Below, piece by piece: positions 52,543 to 62,938 of a stretch of DNA of 64,000 bases. This DNA comes from Cornus controversa (taxonomy: Eukaryota; Streptophyta; Magnoliopsida; Cornales; Cornaceae). The translations under genes were made by a program, and so were the position numbers. How positions within the stretch are numbered: the first letter of the stretch is position 1; each line of letters opens with the position of its first letter. The stretch is taken from positions 45,284,336-45,348,335 of the forward strand of contig CM048849.1 of NCBI GenBank assembly GCA_026545225.1, written 5' to 3'. The notes below the pieces were generated by a model. The model was not told the DNA's origin, ran no database searches, and worked only from the letters and a program-made list of their open reading frames with translations.

Positions 52543-55500
52543 CTGCAGTGATATTCATGTTCGAAAAAATAAATATATTAATTAGATTACTCAAAACTAT
52601 TTCATAGATTAAAACCAGAAATTGAATTAGTTTTAGCTGCCCGAAAAGTAGCAGGAGGCTTTAACTTTAAATCACAGGCTTGACAAACAAGTATATTTTG
52701 CAACGGTTTAAAATTTATGATAAACAAGTTCTTTGATTCAGAACTACAGGAAAAGAATCACCTGAACAAAATCAAGACGATTTGAGGTACTGTCCATCTC
52801 TGAACCCAGTTCATCTATAATCTTCTCCTGCAGCAATGTAATGTATACTTGATGTTAACAATTGGTAAAAAATATCCAGGAAGAAGTTTGGCTGAAAATA
52901 TTAATCCATGAGTTACAAATACAGCTACAGAAATGTGACTTGTGCAGAAGTGTTAGAAGATAAGCAGGGCTAATTGAGGTTCCTCTACTAGAGCCTGAAA
53001 AATACTTGCCTGTGCAAGAAGTTCTTCATGTATAGTAAGCCCAACGCCTCCAATTCTCTCCACACTTGCACTAAGCTCATCCAGCTCTTCATCCTGTTGC
53101 CTAGAAACACCAATTGACAGGCATCCACAATGAGAATGTATGTATGTATGTATGTATGTGTATTGGGCAAAAACGGGTTTCTGGGTAAAGCACAGGCTCA
53201 TTACAAACTTACAATGACTGCCCCCTCTTGTTTTATAAGATGCAAGTCACAATCAAACCCTCCATATTATGGTACCGAGTTATAGCATGTTCTGACATTT
53301 GCCCTTAATTTACCATGTCTAACATGCTATCAATAACATGATTAACCTTCAATGTGTTAAAATATCAATTAAACATCAAACTATAATAAACAACTGTTGC
53401 AACAATAACAAGTTAGACTACGATTCCATCCCCCTCCTCTTTCCCCTCCCCAAAAAAAATTAAAAATTAAAATTAAAATAAAGGATTTCAATGGGAAACT
53501 AGTCTTTCTTTTTGATAAATAACATCAGCTTTTGTGAAAATAAAAAGAATTGTGAAAATTCAACAACATTGTATTCATCCCAATAGGGGTATTTATATGT
53601 GTGTTACAACTTGTTGATAAAATAAAATAAAATTGAAGAGAGGAATTAAACAAGAAGAACAGAATAATATAACGTGGTTCGGCCACTACAGCTTACATCC
53701 ACTGCACACAAAGCCCAAAGGGCTACATCACTTTTATTGTATTCTCTTTTAGTTTTGTTTACAATGACCACCTCTATTTATAGGTGAAAGAACACACGTG
53801 ATAAATATGGAAAATACATTAATGAAAGACTCCTAAAATCAATCCCATAAATCACTCCAATAATATATTCTCCAACACAACTTACATGGAATAAAAAAAA
53901 GGGTATGTGCAAAGGCAAGCCTAAATCTAAGGTTAAATGTAAGCTAAGCCTAAACATATCTAACAGAAAATAAGCAAATATACATGCTAGTATCAAGCCT
54001 AAATCTAAGGGAGTTGTCTACCATAGCATATAATTAAGCTTAAACATATGTAACAAAAAATATGTAAATATACAAGCTAAAATCAAGCCTAAATCTACAA
54101 GGAGTTGTCTAACACTCCCCCGCAAACTCAACGGTCTAGGGAGGACGAGTTTGGAACACAGAAACTCAAAGCGATGCTTGTGAAGCTCCTTAGTAAAGAT
54201 ATCTACAGTTTGGTAGGCGGAAGGAACAAATTGAACACAATAGCTACCAGAGAGCACAAGTTCCCGAATGAAGTGATAAGCAAGCTCAATATGCTTAGTA
54301 AGAGCATGGAAGATAGGATTGGATGCCACATAAGTAGTGTTGAGGTTGTCACAGTAGAGCCTGACTAGAGACACATGAAGCTCATGTAAAAGGTGTCGTA
54401 TCCAAACAGTCTCTGCACAGACTTGAGCGAGTGAACGGTACTCGGATTCAAAACTCGAACGAGAAACTGTAAGTTGTTTCTTAACACTCCAAGAAATGAG
54501 ATTCAGGCTCAAGAAAACACAGTAGTCAGAAGTGGAACGCCGAGTATCAGGACAACTAGCCCAATCAACCTCAAAGAAGGCATAAAGGACTAAAGCACCA
54601 GAGGAGGGTCGAAAGACCAATCCAAGATCTGAAGTGCCTTTGAGAATCTGAGATAGCGCAGAATGCACTTAACAGAAGCAAGATGAGTGGTTCGAGGGGC
54701 ACTCATGAACTGAGCAACATAATGAACCACAAAGGCAATGCCTAGACGGGGGCACTCATGAACTGAGTATCATAACGAACCGCAAAGGTAATGTCTGGAC
54801 AGCCTAGAGTCAGGTACTGAAGAGATCCAACTAAGCAGCGATATTCAGTAGAGTCCAAAATTGGATCACCCTCTAGGGCAGACAGATGTGTCTTGGCACT
54901 TAAGGGTGTACCACATGGATTGCACTCAGCCATGGAACTATGGCGTAAGAGATCAACAGTGTAGTGTATCGAGTTTGAGAGAGATGTAGACCAAAGCTCA
55001 AAGGGGACACCTCAAGGCCAAGACAGTAACGAAGATGACCGAGATCCTTTATCTTAAACTTTGTACCAAGGGCAGAGATAAAGGATGAGATCAATGACGG
55101 TGTGTTCCCGGAGAGCACAATGTCATCCACATACATCAACAGTATCATCGTTTGAAAAGAGTGTTGAAATAAACATAGATATCATAGAGTGGTCGGCGTG
55201 ACTGTGTAAATCCATACTGAATGAGGAAAGAGCTAAATCGTTGGAACCATGCACGAGGTGCTTGTTTGAGTCCGTAGATGGCCTTTTGAAGCTTACAAAC
55301 ATGGCGAGGGCACTGGGGATCAACAAACCCTAGGGGTTGTCTCATAAAGAATACCTCCTGGAGAAAACCATGCAAGAAGGAACTCATGACATCTAATTGT
55401 CGAAGAGACCATCCAGAAGACACTGCCACGCTGAGAATAGTACGAATAGTGGTAGGCTTAACCACAGGGTTGAAGGTCTCATCAAAATCCAGATCATGTT

Positions 55501-58500
55501 GTTGATGGAAGCCCTTGGCCACAAGGCGGGCTTTGTGACGTTCAATTGTGCCATCTGCTAGGTACTTAATCTTAAAAACCCACTTGCAACTCATGGTAAT
55601 TTGATGCGGCAAAGGAGGAACCAGCGTCCAAGTCTAATTTTTAAGGAAAGCATTAAACTCTCATGGCAGCGCGCAATTCGAGAAACCGAACAACCAGAGA
55701 GAAACAGGTATGCTCCTCACTAGAAGAAGAAATCTGAGCTACCAAGGCATTCGGTAAGGAATATCGCACAATGCCATCAGTGCAGACCAAGGGTTGTTGT
55801 ATCCCATCAAGCAAATAAGCAAATGAGTAACCAACGAATGGAGCCGAGCAAGTGGAGAAGAACATGAATCAGAAGAATACCCATCAAGTAAGGTCCTTAA
55901 GGAAGAATGTGGAGAGCATAGAACAGACTAAGAGCTAGAAGTAGTCAAAGGTGAAACTATCACAGGCGGAGGCCAACACTGATAATGATGAGGCAGAAAC
56001 TCAGTGCACCGAGGTGGAGGAATTGGTGGAGATGCGACACTAGAGTAGTAGGCAGAGTAAGAGAGGCCTGTTGGGGAGACAAACTGCAAGAACACTGACA
56101 TGCACAATAATAATATCTGAAGCTGTTGAAGAGTTGGAGTCAATGAGTCTAGAAGCATAAGGAAAAGTTGTCTCATCAAAGCGCACATGGCGCGAGACAT
56201 ATACTTTGCCAATGACGAGATCCAAACACCGATAGGCCTTGTGCTGAGAACTATAACCTAGAAAAGCACATTCAGTTGTTCTTTGTAAAAGTTTGTTAGT
56301 ATTATAAGCACCCAAATGGGGGGAACATGCACACCCAAAGACATGAAAATCATTGTAACATGGTAGACGACCAAAAAGACGAGAAAAAGAAGAATCCCAC
56401 TATAAGATAGGAGTGGGTAAACGGTTAAAAAGATAAACCGCAATAGACATTACTTCAACCCAAAGGTGGAGCGGAACACTACAAGAGACAAGAAGTGTAC
56501 GAGCCATCTCAGATATGTAACGATGCTTGTGTTCAGTAAGTCCATTTTGTTCCGGTGTGAGATGATAAGAAAGACAATGATGTATCCCAAAAGTTGAAAT
56601 GTTAACATATTTTGTACCCTCAACACTTTGAAAAGATTTTAGGGAACTACTAGAGTGATTTTTTATGAAGGCAAGAAAGGTTTTGAAATGGAAAAAAACT
56701 TCTAATTTTCTACGCATGGTATGAAGCCAAGTGTAACAGGTGAAATCATCAGTAAATAAGACACTATTTAAATCCAGAAACATGAGTAACAGAAGATTTC
56801 CATACATCAGAATGCACCAGATCAAAAAGAGAAAATGCAGTAATTTCATTACTGAGTGAAAAGGTAGAAATGTGGATTTGCCCAATGCACATCCCTTACA
56901 AAAAGACTTAGAAAAACAAAAATCAAAAGTTAACAATTTATTAGAGCCTAAGTACAACAAGACTTTGTGAGCCAGATGACCTAGGCGACTGTGCCAAATG
57001 GAGGAAGGTAGGCTAGTAGCAGCAAAAGCCTGGGGAACTGGGGAGATAGACGACAAAGGATAGAGAGACCATCCCTACATAGGCCCTAAAACAAAAGAGC
57101 ACCAGAGGTTAGGTCCTAAATGTAAAATCTTTGTGCATCAAAGGAAAGATGGACATTATTATCTCGAGTGAATTGGGCAGCAAAACGTAGGTTCTTACAT
57201 ATAGCAGGACCATGATAGACATTGTTAAGCTGAAAGGAAAAAGAATCAAGAGTTGGAGACATGTTACCCGTATGAGTGATAGGAAGGTGAGAACCATTGC
57301 CAAGATAAACTGAATCGGATTCAATATAGGGGGTATGATTCTGCAAAGGGCGAGGATCACCAATTATATAATGTGTAACTGCAGTGTTTGGGTACCAATT
57401 CGGGTCATGAGCAATAGCTAGCTAATAATTCAGATATGGTGGCTAAAAGGATTACGGTAAAACCTGTTGCTAATAACTCTACATAGGTAATGGTGACAAA
57501 GGAAATGGCTGAGTCGACTGAAGACCAACAAAGGCAGTATTTAGAGAGTGAGCATTTGAATGTGCACACCGACGAGAACACTGGAGGGCAACATGTCCAG
57601 TAACCGAACACGAAGGTCTTGAAATGAAGGCATCAGTGAAAATGCAGTGTAGCTGTCATAATCATCTCATAATCAGACCCAAACCCCGAAGAACATAAGC
57701 GACTAAATCATCATTGGATATGGGCTGACCAATAGAAGCCAATGAAGTAACCCGGGAGTTGGCATATAAGAGATAATCAAAGATAAAGCAGTTATCCTTG
57801 GTGAGAGACATGAGATGAAATCGAAGTGTAGAGGTATGAACAATAGATTGCTAAGAGAAGTGTCACTCAAGGCAGGTCCAAACATCTCGTGAAGTGTGAG
57901 TGTGGAAGCCAACAACCATTCCCATAATGGGCTCAAAAAAGGTGGCATTGAGAAGAGTAAGGAGTGTCTAATCAGTGTGAAGCCAAGTTAACTACTCCAG
58001 GTTGGCCAACAGTCATTATGAGGAATTCCGAGAGTGCGAGATAGAAGCCATCAATAAAGCACCAAAATTCTGGTCAACCAGGGCTTAACCTAAAACCACC
58101 AAAGGAGATAGTTAGAGTCAGTCAACTTCACAGTCACCAAATTGGTGATGTTAGGGATTGACAACGAGGACCACAACGCCGTAGAGGTTATCGGTGTAGA
58201 TGTTGCAGAATCCGTAGAGCCAGAGGTGCTAGAAAAAGGAAGACATGGTGTGATAAGAGTGAAGGTGAAGCTGGACAATGGTCGAATAAGGGGCACCACA
58301 ATGTAGAGGAACACGCAAGAGGGATCTCACGGAGGAGGAGGTTGAGCCTCTACTCAAAAAATTGTAAGGAAAAAAAATAAAAAAACAAATTCAGTGGGAG
58401 AATGAACTGTGATTTATCCTAAGAGAAACCCATTAATAGCTTCCTAGTCCGAAAACTTAAAAATAAATAAATAAAATTAAAAATTTTAAAAAACAGTGAT

Positions 58501-61500
58501 GACTGCTAAAATCGTTATTATCAGACCCTCCTATATCCATTAAGAATGTTATTTCTTTTTATTTCAGATTACATTTTTACTTTGATATAACTAAATTATT
58601 AATGCTGTAAAGATTTTAATGATTAGGACAAATCAGGCAGAGAATTAGAGATGCTCAGAAAAGATCTAATGTTATTTCAGTAACAACAAAGGGAAGCTAG
58701 TGTCATTTCTAGAAACAACAAGGAAGGTTTCATTATTCTCTCAAGAGAGTTTTTGCAAAATAAATCAATAAATTAGAGATTCATCTCTCTGAATTGCAGA
58801 GAAAGTAACCAGAAATGAACTCAGGAGCTGAATCCTAGGATAAGTAATAAAAAGCACAAGTAAATATTGATTAAATAATTCTTGGTAAAAGGGTATGAAA
58901 TAAAAGAACAAATATGTATGGGACGAAAAAAATAATAATGAAAAAGGGACCCTACTTTATGAGAAGTAGTTGTCTGTCTGATTCCGATGATATAAAATCA
59001 TCATTATCTTGAGCAATGTACTGGTTAGATCTGTCCGTCTGATGAGAATTTGGCATCCGCATTAGTTCTCTGCGCATCCCATTCATGTGAGAAGTGCTTG
59101 TACCATTTAATTCTTTTCCAGTTACTACCACTTTCTTCACATTACCCACCTAGCAGCAAAATGTAATCTTTTTAGGGGATCTGGAAGACTAAATATAACT
59201 CTCACCATGTAACATGTGATCAGAAGATCACAGAAGAATTGAAAACCATACTTGTCCGACACTCAAACAACATGACAATGTACTTATATCATAACATTAA
59301 GAGAATGCCAGAAATAATAAATTACTGTTGCTAAAACTTTATAACACAATGAAGATAGTACCTGAGTACGAGCAAGACTGGTCCATCTTCTTCTTTTATC
59401 AAGCTCGACTTCATCAATACTATACCAAGCAGGATTCTTAGCCGCTACAGAAATTGTTTTGTCCAATTCATCCACCTTCCTAACAGAAACAAGATTTCAG
59501 TACTGACAAATAGAGGTCAAATTGTTCAATAAAAAGCCAAATTTGTAGCAAGGACTGTGGCTGTCACGTTGGTAGACTAATGATTCTCTAATTGGAAATA
59601 AGTTGAAACAGCGGATATGGTTAAATCCATTTAAGTGAACCACCAAATTTTTTGGCACATACCTGCCACTCTATGCTCTCACAACTAGCAAGGAGCTCCT
59701 TTGTGAGATGTAGTTGTTCTCCACTATCTGAAGGGTTGCGTTCCCATTGGTGAAAAGCAGATTGCAACTTGTCAATCTAACCAAGAAAATAATTGTTGAT
59801 AAAATAAAATAAAATTGAATAGAGAAATTAAACAAGAAGAACACAAGAATATAACGTGGTTCGGCCACTACGGTCTACATCCACAACACACAAAGCCTAA
59901 AGGGTTACATCACTTTTATTGTATTTTCTCTTCTTTTTGTTTACAATGACCACCTCTATTTATAGGAGAAACAATACACGTGGTAAATATGGAAAATACA
60001 TTTATGGAAGATTCCTAAAACCAATCCCATAAATCACTCCACTAATATATTCTACAACACCCCCCCTCAAGTTGGTACATGGAGATTTTAACTCAAGTGT
60101 CCAACTTGAAATTAAATATGAACAAAAAATGATAACGACATGACCCAACCCACGACAACAATCATTCGATCCAGTCCAGAACAAACAATAAGAGAACAAT
60201 CGATTCACGAGACGAGTTGATCCTGAGATCCGAGACGAGTTGATCTAGAGATCCAAAACGAGTTGATCTGAAGATCTGAGACAACTTAATCCAAAGATCC
60301 GAGACGAGTTGATCCGGAGATCCAAGACGAGTTGGAGAATATATTGTTGGAGATGTCACGTGAAACTAGCCGGAGAACATACACCAAAGCTGGAGGACTG
60401 GTGAAACGACCTTGTCTTGGACATAGTTGTCGAGGAAGAGCTAGATAATGAAGTTAGTGGCTGCGAAACGCAGATGTAAGGCGGAAGCTATTTTCTCTGA
60501 TTGACCGAGACTGCCGGGGATAAAGTTGATGGTGTCATCTCCGGCGGTGAGGGCAATGGACAATGAAGACTACCAAGAATTGGTAGGCTCTGATACGATG
60601 TTAGAAATAAAGAAAGATAATTGTATTTGATTGAATTATGAAGAATACATAAAGGCCTATTTATTGGCACATAATCTTAGAGGCTAAGTAAACTTAGGAC
60701 ACAAGAAATCCTAGTCCTAAATGGTTTAGGAAAGGTTATAAGAAATCCTAGGTGGTTTAGGATAAAACCAAAATAGTAAATAACATAATATTAAATATAT
60801 TATCTATCAGATTTCAATCAGGTCCTACATCCTTCCATGCCTCTTTTTTTTTTTTTCTAGAGCCTCCATAACATCCACTACTACAATTTTTCAAGACAAA
60901 AATGAAAATCTACAGTTTTTATTTTGACTAGAGTTGCTAAGTTCCTGTAACTTAAGTCCTCTATATGATTTTCATCAAACAATTTTTAAAACTAGCACTT
61001 CCATCCATGGTTGTTAAAGCCTCACCCAGGCTCCAAAAAAACCCCAGGCTCGTCAACGCTCATCTAGCCTCCAGGGCGCTTTAACCTACTAAAGGCCAGG
61101 CCCCTTCCACCATGCTCACATAAAGTCTTTAGGCTGGCGCATTTTAGCAAGGCTCAAGCTCAAATAAAAAAACACGCCTCATATTTTTTAATCATTCATT
61201 CATATTGTTTTCTTTGTTTTTCATATGAACATGAATCTACGTACTCTACACATGTCATATTCGATGGATAACATTGTTTAATCTTATGAACGTTTGACGG
61301 AATTCATGAGCTTATGTGACTACTTACATTAAATACAATTCATGCTTGATTCTTGATTTTCATCATGATATAATACATGTTTGAAATTACATAGTTGTTG
61401 CTTTTTATTGTTGCACAACTATAATGGTATTTGGTTTAGTTAATGTATATGCATATCAAAAGGATTTATGTCATTTTTTTTGTACTTATATTTAATATTC

Positions 61501-62686
61501 ATTTCTATTACACATGCGTCTCACTTCAATCAGGCTCGCACCTTAAGTCGCCTTGCGCTTAGGCTCCAGGATACCTTGGTGCGTCTTGAGCCTTTATAAC
61601 TAAGCTTCCATCTTTCTTTAATCTCATTCTCTTATAAACGATCCCATATCCTTGCCCATGATACACTTAACAAAAACTAGTGTGTACATTTTCTAATGCT
61701 TACTAGCAAATTGTTAAACATCTTTCTTCCTTTGCATTCCTTATTGCCTCCTTGGTTTCCATTTTAGCTAATTTATAACTTAAAAAACATTTTGTCCTTC
61801 CTATATAATCTGAAGGTCTATGTGTGGTGACCTTATGGGCGGGTGCAAGATTTACTGGCAAGCTACAGGTTGCGTGATCCCACATCGCCTATGGAAGGTA
61901 AAGGTGAAGTGCTTATATGTGCAGTCCTATCTCCAAATAGTATGAGGCATTTTGGGATAAAACCCGAGAACAAAACCATGCGGGCTCAGGCCCAAAGCGG
62001 GCAATATCATACCATGTGAAGTGGGCTGTTACAAATGGTATTAGAGCTGAATCTCAGCCAAAAGTGTGGCCAACGAGGACGTTGGGCCCCTAATTTGGGG
62101 TGACCTTGTGGGTGGGTGTGCTGTGGCCTGTGGGTGAGTGCAAGAGACACTGGTGGGCTACCACATTGGTGAGCTACACGTTGGGAGATCCCATATCGCC
62201 TAGGGAAGGTAAAGGTGAAGTGTTTATATGTGCGGTTCTATCTCCAAATGGTATGAGGCCTTTTGAGGTAAACCCCAAGAACAAAACCCTGCGGGCTCAG
62301 GCCCAAAGCGGACAATATCATACCTCGTGGAGAGGGTCGTTACACTATGACAGCCTAACAATAAAAAATTCATACATAAACAACAACTATAAAAATAACA
62401 AACATTTCAAATCAACCACCAATTTCTAATGTCACTGTTAATGATAATGCTGAAATTCACAGATTTGCTTTGAAAGACATTGAATAAAACTATAGAACAC
62501 ATAATAGTATTTCTGTGAGGCCACATTTGATATACAGGAATGAATAAAATTACTGATCTGCAAATAACAGGTTTCATTTCAGAACTCGTCATGAAATTGT
62601 AAGTTCTTTTTCCTAGAAAACAAGCTTACAGATTCTTGAATCTCCTCCTTTACAATGTAAAATGGATCTTGAGCTGAAGACGTCAT
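52432..62686 (-). CDS. SYP61: SYP61-type Qc-SNARE, complete
   Basis: Seven exons on minus: 62686-62630, 59776-59663, 59475-59362, 59149-58956, 53100-53010, 52827-52762, 52542-52432. They total 747 nt (248 aa); Arabidopsis SYP61 is about 245 aa. SYP61 is a tail-anchored Qc-SNARE of the trans-Golgi network/early endosome, in the syntaxin-6/10 group. It works in fusion toward the plasma membrane and vacuole and in osmotic-stress tolerance. The N-terminal part (SSAQDPFYIVKEEIQ, SIEWQVDELDKTI, WYSIDEVELDKRRRW) is the syntaxin-6-like three-helix domain. The SNARE motif covers about 165-225, with GVGLTIHEELLAQ, and Gln190 as the likely ionic-layer residue. A hydrophobic anchor of about 20 residues ends in FLT at the stop. 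All phases agree and no stop interrupts. The ATG at 62686 is chosen because TSSAQDPFY is the conserved family start. Confidence 0.93.
52762..52827 (-). CDS. SYP61: SYP61 exon 6
   Basis: Residues 191-212: EKIIDELGSEMDSTSNRLDF. This is the C-terminal half of the SNARE motif. Acceptor ctgcag, donor CAG|GTGATT. Too short to stand out as a reading frame. Confidence 0.92.
53010..53100 (-). CDS. SYP61: SYP61 exon 5 with a GC donor
   Basis: Residues 160-190: QQDEELDELSASVERIGG, HEELLAQ. Acceptor tttctag. The donor is CAG|GCAAGT, the strong-context form of a GC-AG intron; no GT donor keeps the frame here. A TGTA microsatellite (53137-53160) lies just upstream in the intron. Confidence 0.9.
53612..53877 (-). 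mobile_element. solo LTR, family B, nested in the copia 3' LTR
   Basis: 266 bp, + strand TGTTGATAAA to CTCCAACA. Perfect 5-bp duplication caact (53607-53611 and 53878-53882). On minus it has a CTATAAATAGAGG TATA box and aataaaag. Its sister is the 3' LTR at 59794-60059, also 266 bp. Confidence 0.9.
54150..54668 (-). pseudogene. copia RNase H region
   Basis: Recognisable copia RNase H signposts: FFEVDWASCPDTRRST (normally with an ADWAG-type site), SWSVKKQLTVSRSS, ESEYRSLA, HIELAYHFIRE. The frame is open for 216 codons but is separated from the reverse transcriptase by frameshifts. Confidence 0.85.
54742..55612 (-). pseudogene. copia reverse transcriptase region
   Basis: Begins CKWVFKIKYLADGTIERHKA, then ARLVAKGFHQQ, KAIYGLKQAPRAW and, in another frame, the catalytic YVDD within LLMYVDDIVLSG. 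Frames shift near 55150 and 54930. Confidence 0.88.
56400..57056 (-). pseudogene. copia GAG-pre-integrase and integrase region
   Basis: WHSRLGH..., with the His/Cys zinc motif completed by CKGCALGK, then an integrase core in which the EQNG and AEHKHR-like (here TEHKHRYI) signatures and MARTLL are visible. Several frameshifts occur before and after. Pieces of the integrase C-terminal part continue to about 56040. Confidence 0.82.
58030..58314 (-). pseudogene. copia gag start
   Basis: The words NITNLVTVKLTDSNYLLW are the usual beginning of copia gag. A stop follows directly after WWF. Sequence between 57950 and 57110 holds further gag/protease remnants. Confidence 0.7.
58391..58955 (-). other. 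SYP61: remaining part of SYP61 intron 4
   Basis: AT-rich sequence between the copia 5' truncation point and exon 4. The donor AA|GTAGGG is at 58955-58950. Nothing else is recognised. Confidence 0.5.
58956..59149 (-). CDS. SYP61: SYP61 exon 4
   Basis: Residues 96-159 plus two bases: VGNVKKVVVTGKE, MRRELMRMPNSHQTDRS, DDFISSESDRQLLLIK. Acceptor ctgctag. The variable linker between the N-terminal domain and the SNARE motif. Confidence 0.93.
59362..59475 (-). CDS. SYP61: SYP61 exon 3
   Basis: Residues 58-95: VDELDKTISVAAKNPAWYS, DEVELDKRRRWTSLARTQ. Acceptor ggaag, donor CAG|GTACTA. Confidence 0.93.
59663..59776 (-). CDS. SYP61: SYP61 exon 2
   Basis: Residues 20-57: IDKLQSAFHQWERN, GEQLHLTKELLASCESIEWQ. 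The acceptor ttggttag is only 17 bases from the end of a retroelement LTR (59794). Donor CAG|GTATGT. Confidence 0.92.
59794..60785 (-). mobile_element. mosaic LTR retroelement with two unlike LTRs in SYP61 intron 1
   Basis: Read on minus: a 187-bp 5' LTR (60785-60599) with TGTTA..TAACA ends; then directly a primer-binding site (tcgtatcagagcc, 60598-60586; one mismatch to the usual TGGTATCAGAGCC); a ~515-bp internal part with a 23-bp tandem array; a purine tract (ttgaggggggg, 60070-60060); and a 266-bp 3' LTR (60059-59794). The 3' LTR is of family B (as at 53612-53877) and does not resemble the 5' LTR. Direct TAAT occurs at both outer edges. No protein domain is encoded. Confidence 0.75.
60212..60333. 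repeat. 23-bp tandem repeat array
   Basis: About 5.4 units of acgagttgatc(n)gagatcc(n)ag, mostly 23 bases each with one or a few changes. It lies inside the internal region of the mosaic LTR element. Confidence 0.85.
60786..61006. other. SYP61: SYP61 intron 1, plain segment
   Basis: AT-rich with a T14 run near 60846. Nothing recognised. Confidence 0.4.
61007..61604. mobile_element. hAT-like non-autonomous element, second copy
   Basis: Ends catggttgttaaag and ctttataactaag are imperfect inverted repeats. Both flanks carry the 8-bp direct repeat cttccatc, which supports a hAT-type insertion. Interior aggctc/gagcctt words and the AT-rich core match the element at 454-1671. Confidence 0.75.
61823..62344 (+). 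mobile_element. TRIM-like miniature LTR retrotransposon (522 bp)
   Basis: 5' LTR 61823-62033 and 3' LTR about 62096-62344 share tgacctt, gatccca.atcgcct, ggaaggtaaaggtgaagtg, ctatctccaaat.gtatgagg, gcgggctcaggcccaaagcg and an end in gttaca. A primer-binding site, tggtattagagc (62036-62047), follows the first LTR, and a tttgggg purine tract precedes the second. A perfect 5-bp duplication, ctatg, flanks it (61818-61822 and 62345-62349). The 3' LTR carries a ~22-bp insertion. It has no coding capacity and is opposite to SYP61. Confidence 0.9.
62630..62686 (-). CDS. SYP61: SYP61 exon 1
   Basis: Residues 1-19: MTSSAQDPFYIVKEEIQES. Donor TCT|GTAAGC. The ATG is 8 bases after an ATG-TAA minimal frame. 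A probable acceptor (gtgcatag, ending about 62710) upstream suggests a non-coding first exon further right. Confidence 0.92.
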
Positions 62687-62694
62687 GTCGCCAA

Positions 62695-62700
62695 TTACAT
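62695..62700 (-). promoter_or_regulatory. SYP61: candidate AUG-stop (ATGTAA) upstream frame of SYP61
   Basis: On minus, ATGTAA lies eight bases before the SYP61 start codon and would be in the leader if the exon begins at the acceptor at about 62710 or earlier. In other plant genes AUGUAA stalls ribosomes in a boron-dependent way. Function here is inference. Confidence 0.3.
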
Positions 62701-62938
62701 TATATTTACCTATGCACATCAAAAAGATATCAGACACGCATGAGGGCTGAAGTAAACTACTTTTAAAGCTTTAGCACCATGGAACCAAGTGATATAAAGC
62801 ATAACACATTAAAGCTAAGATTTTCTGCTTTAGGGAATCAGTTTGTTCCATAATTTAGTGAAATTATTCTTCAAGAGGAAGATTCTTCTCCCTTTTCCTG
62901 GCATTGTGGACCAAAAGATCACTTACTATTAAACGTGA

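Larger units (their letters stand above)
53500..58390 (-). mobile_element. decayed Ty1/copia retrotransposon in SYP61 intron 4
   Basis: On minus, gag, protease region, integrase, reverse transcriptase and RNase H follow in copia order, all broken by stops and frameshifts. The 3' end has a purine tract (gcgggggag) and an LTR starting TGTTAGACAAC at 54114. That LTR has an internal ~90-bp tandem duplication (54114-53930) and is interrupted by a solo LTR of another family at 53612-53877. Its left border was not placed. No 5' LTR or primer-binding site is found beyond the gag end at about 58380, so the element is 5'-truncated. It is in the same orientation as SYP61. Confidence 0.85.

Noticed and set aside
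54105..54368. 87-codon + frame
   Set aside because: Antisense shadow of the copia RNase H region.
60212..60333. CRISPR-like array
   Set aside because: Units are contiguous 23-mers without spacers, in a plant retroelement.
61823..62344. Cassandra-type TRIM with 5S rRNA in its LTR
   Set aside because: I looked for the 5S internal promoter text and found no convincing match beyond a short gggtgacc-like word.
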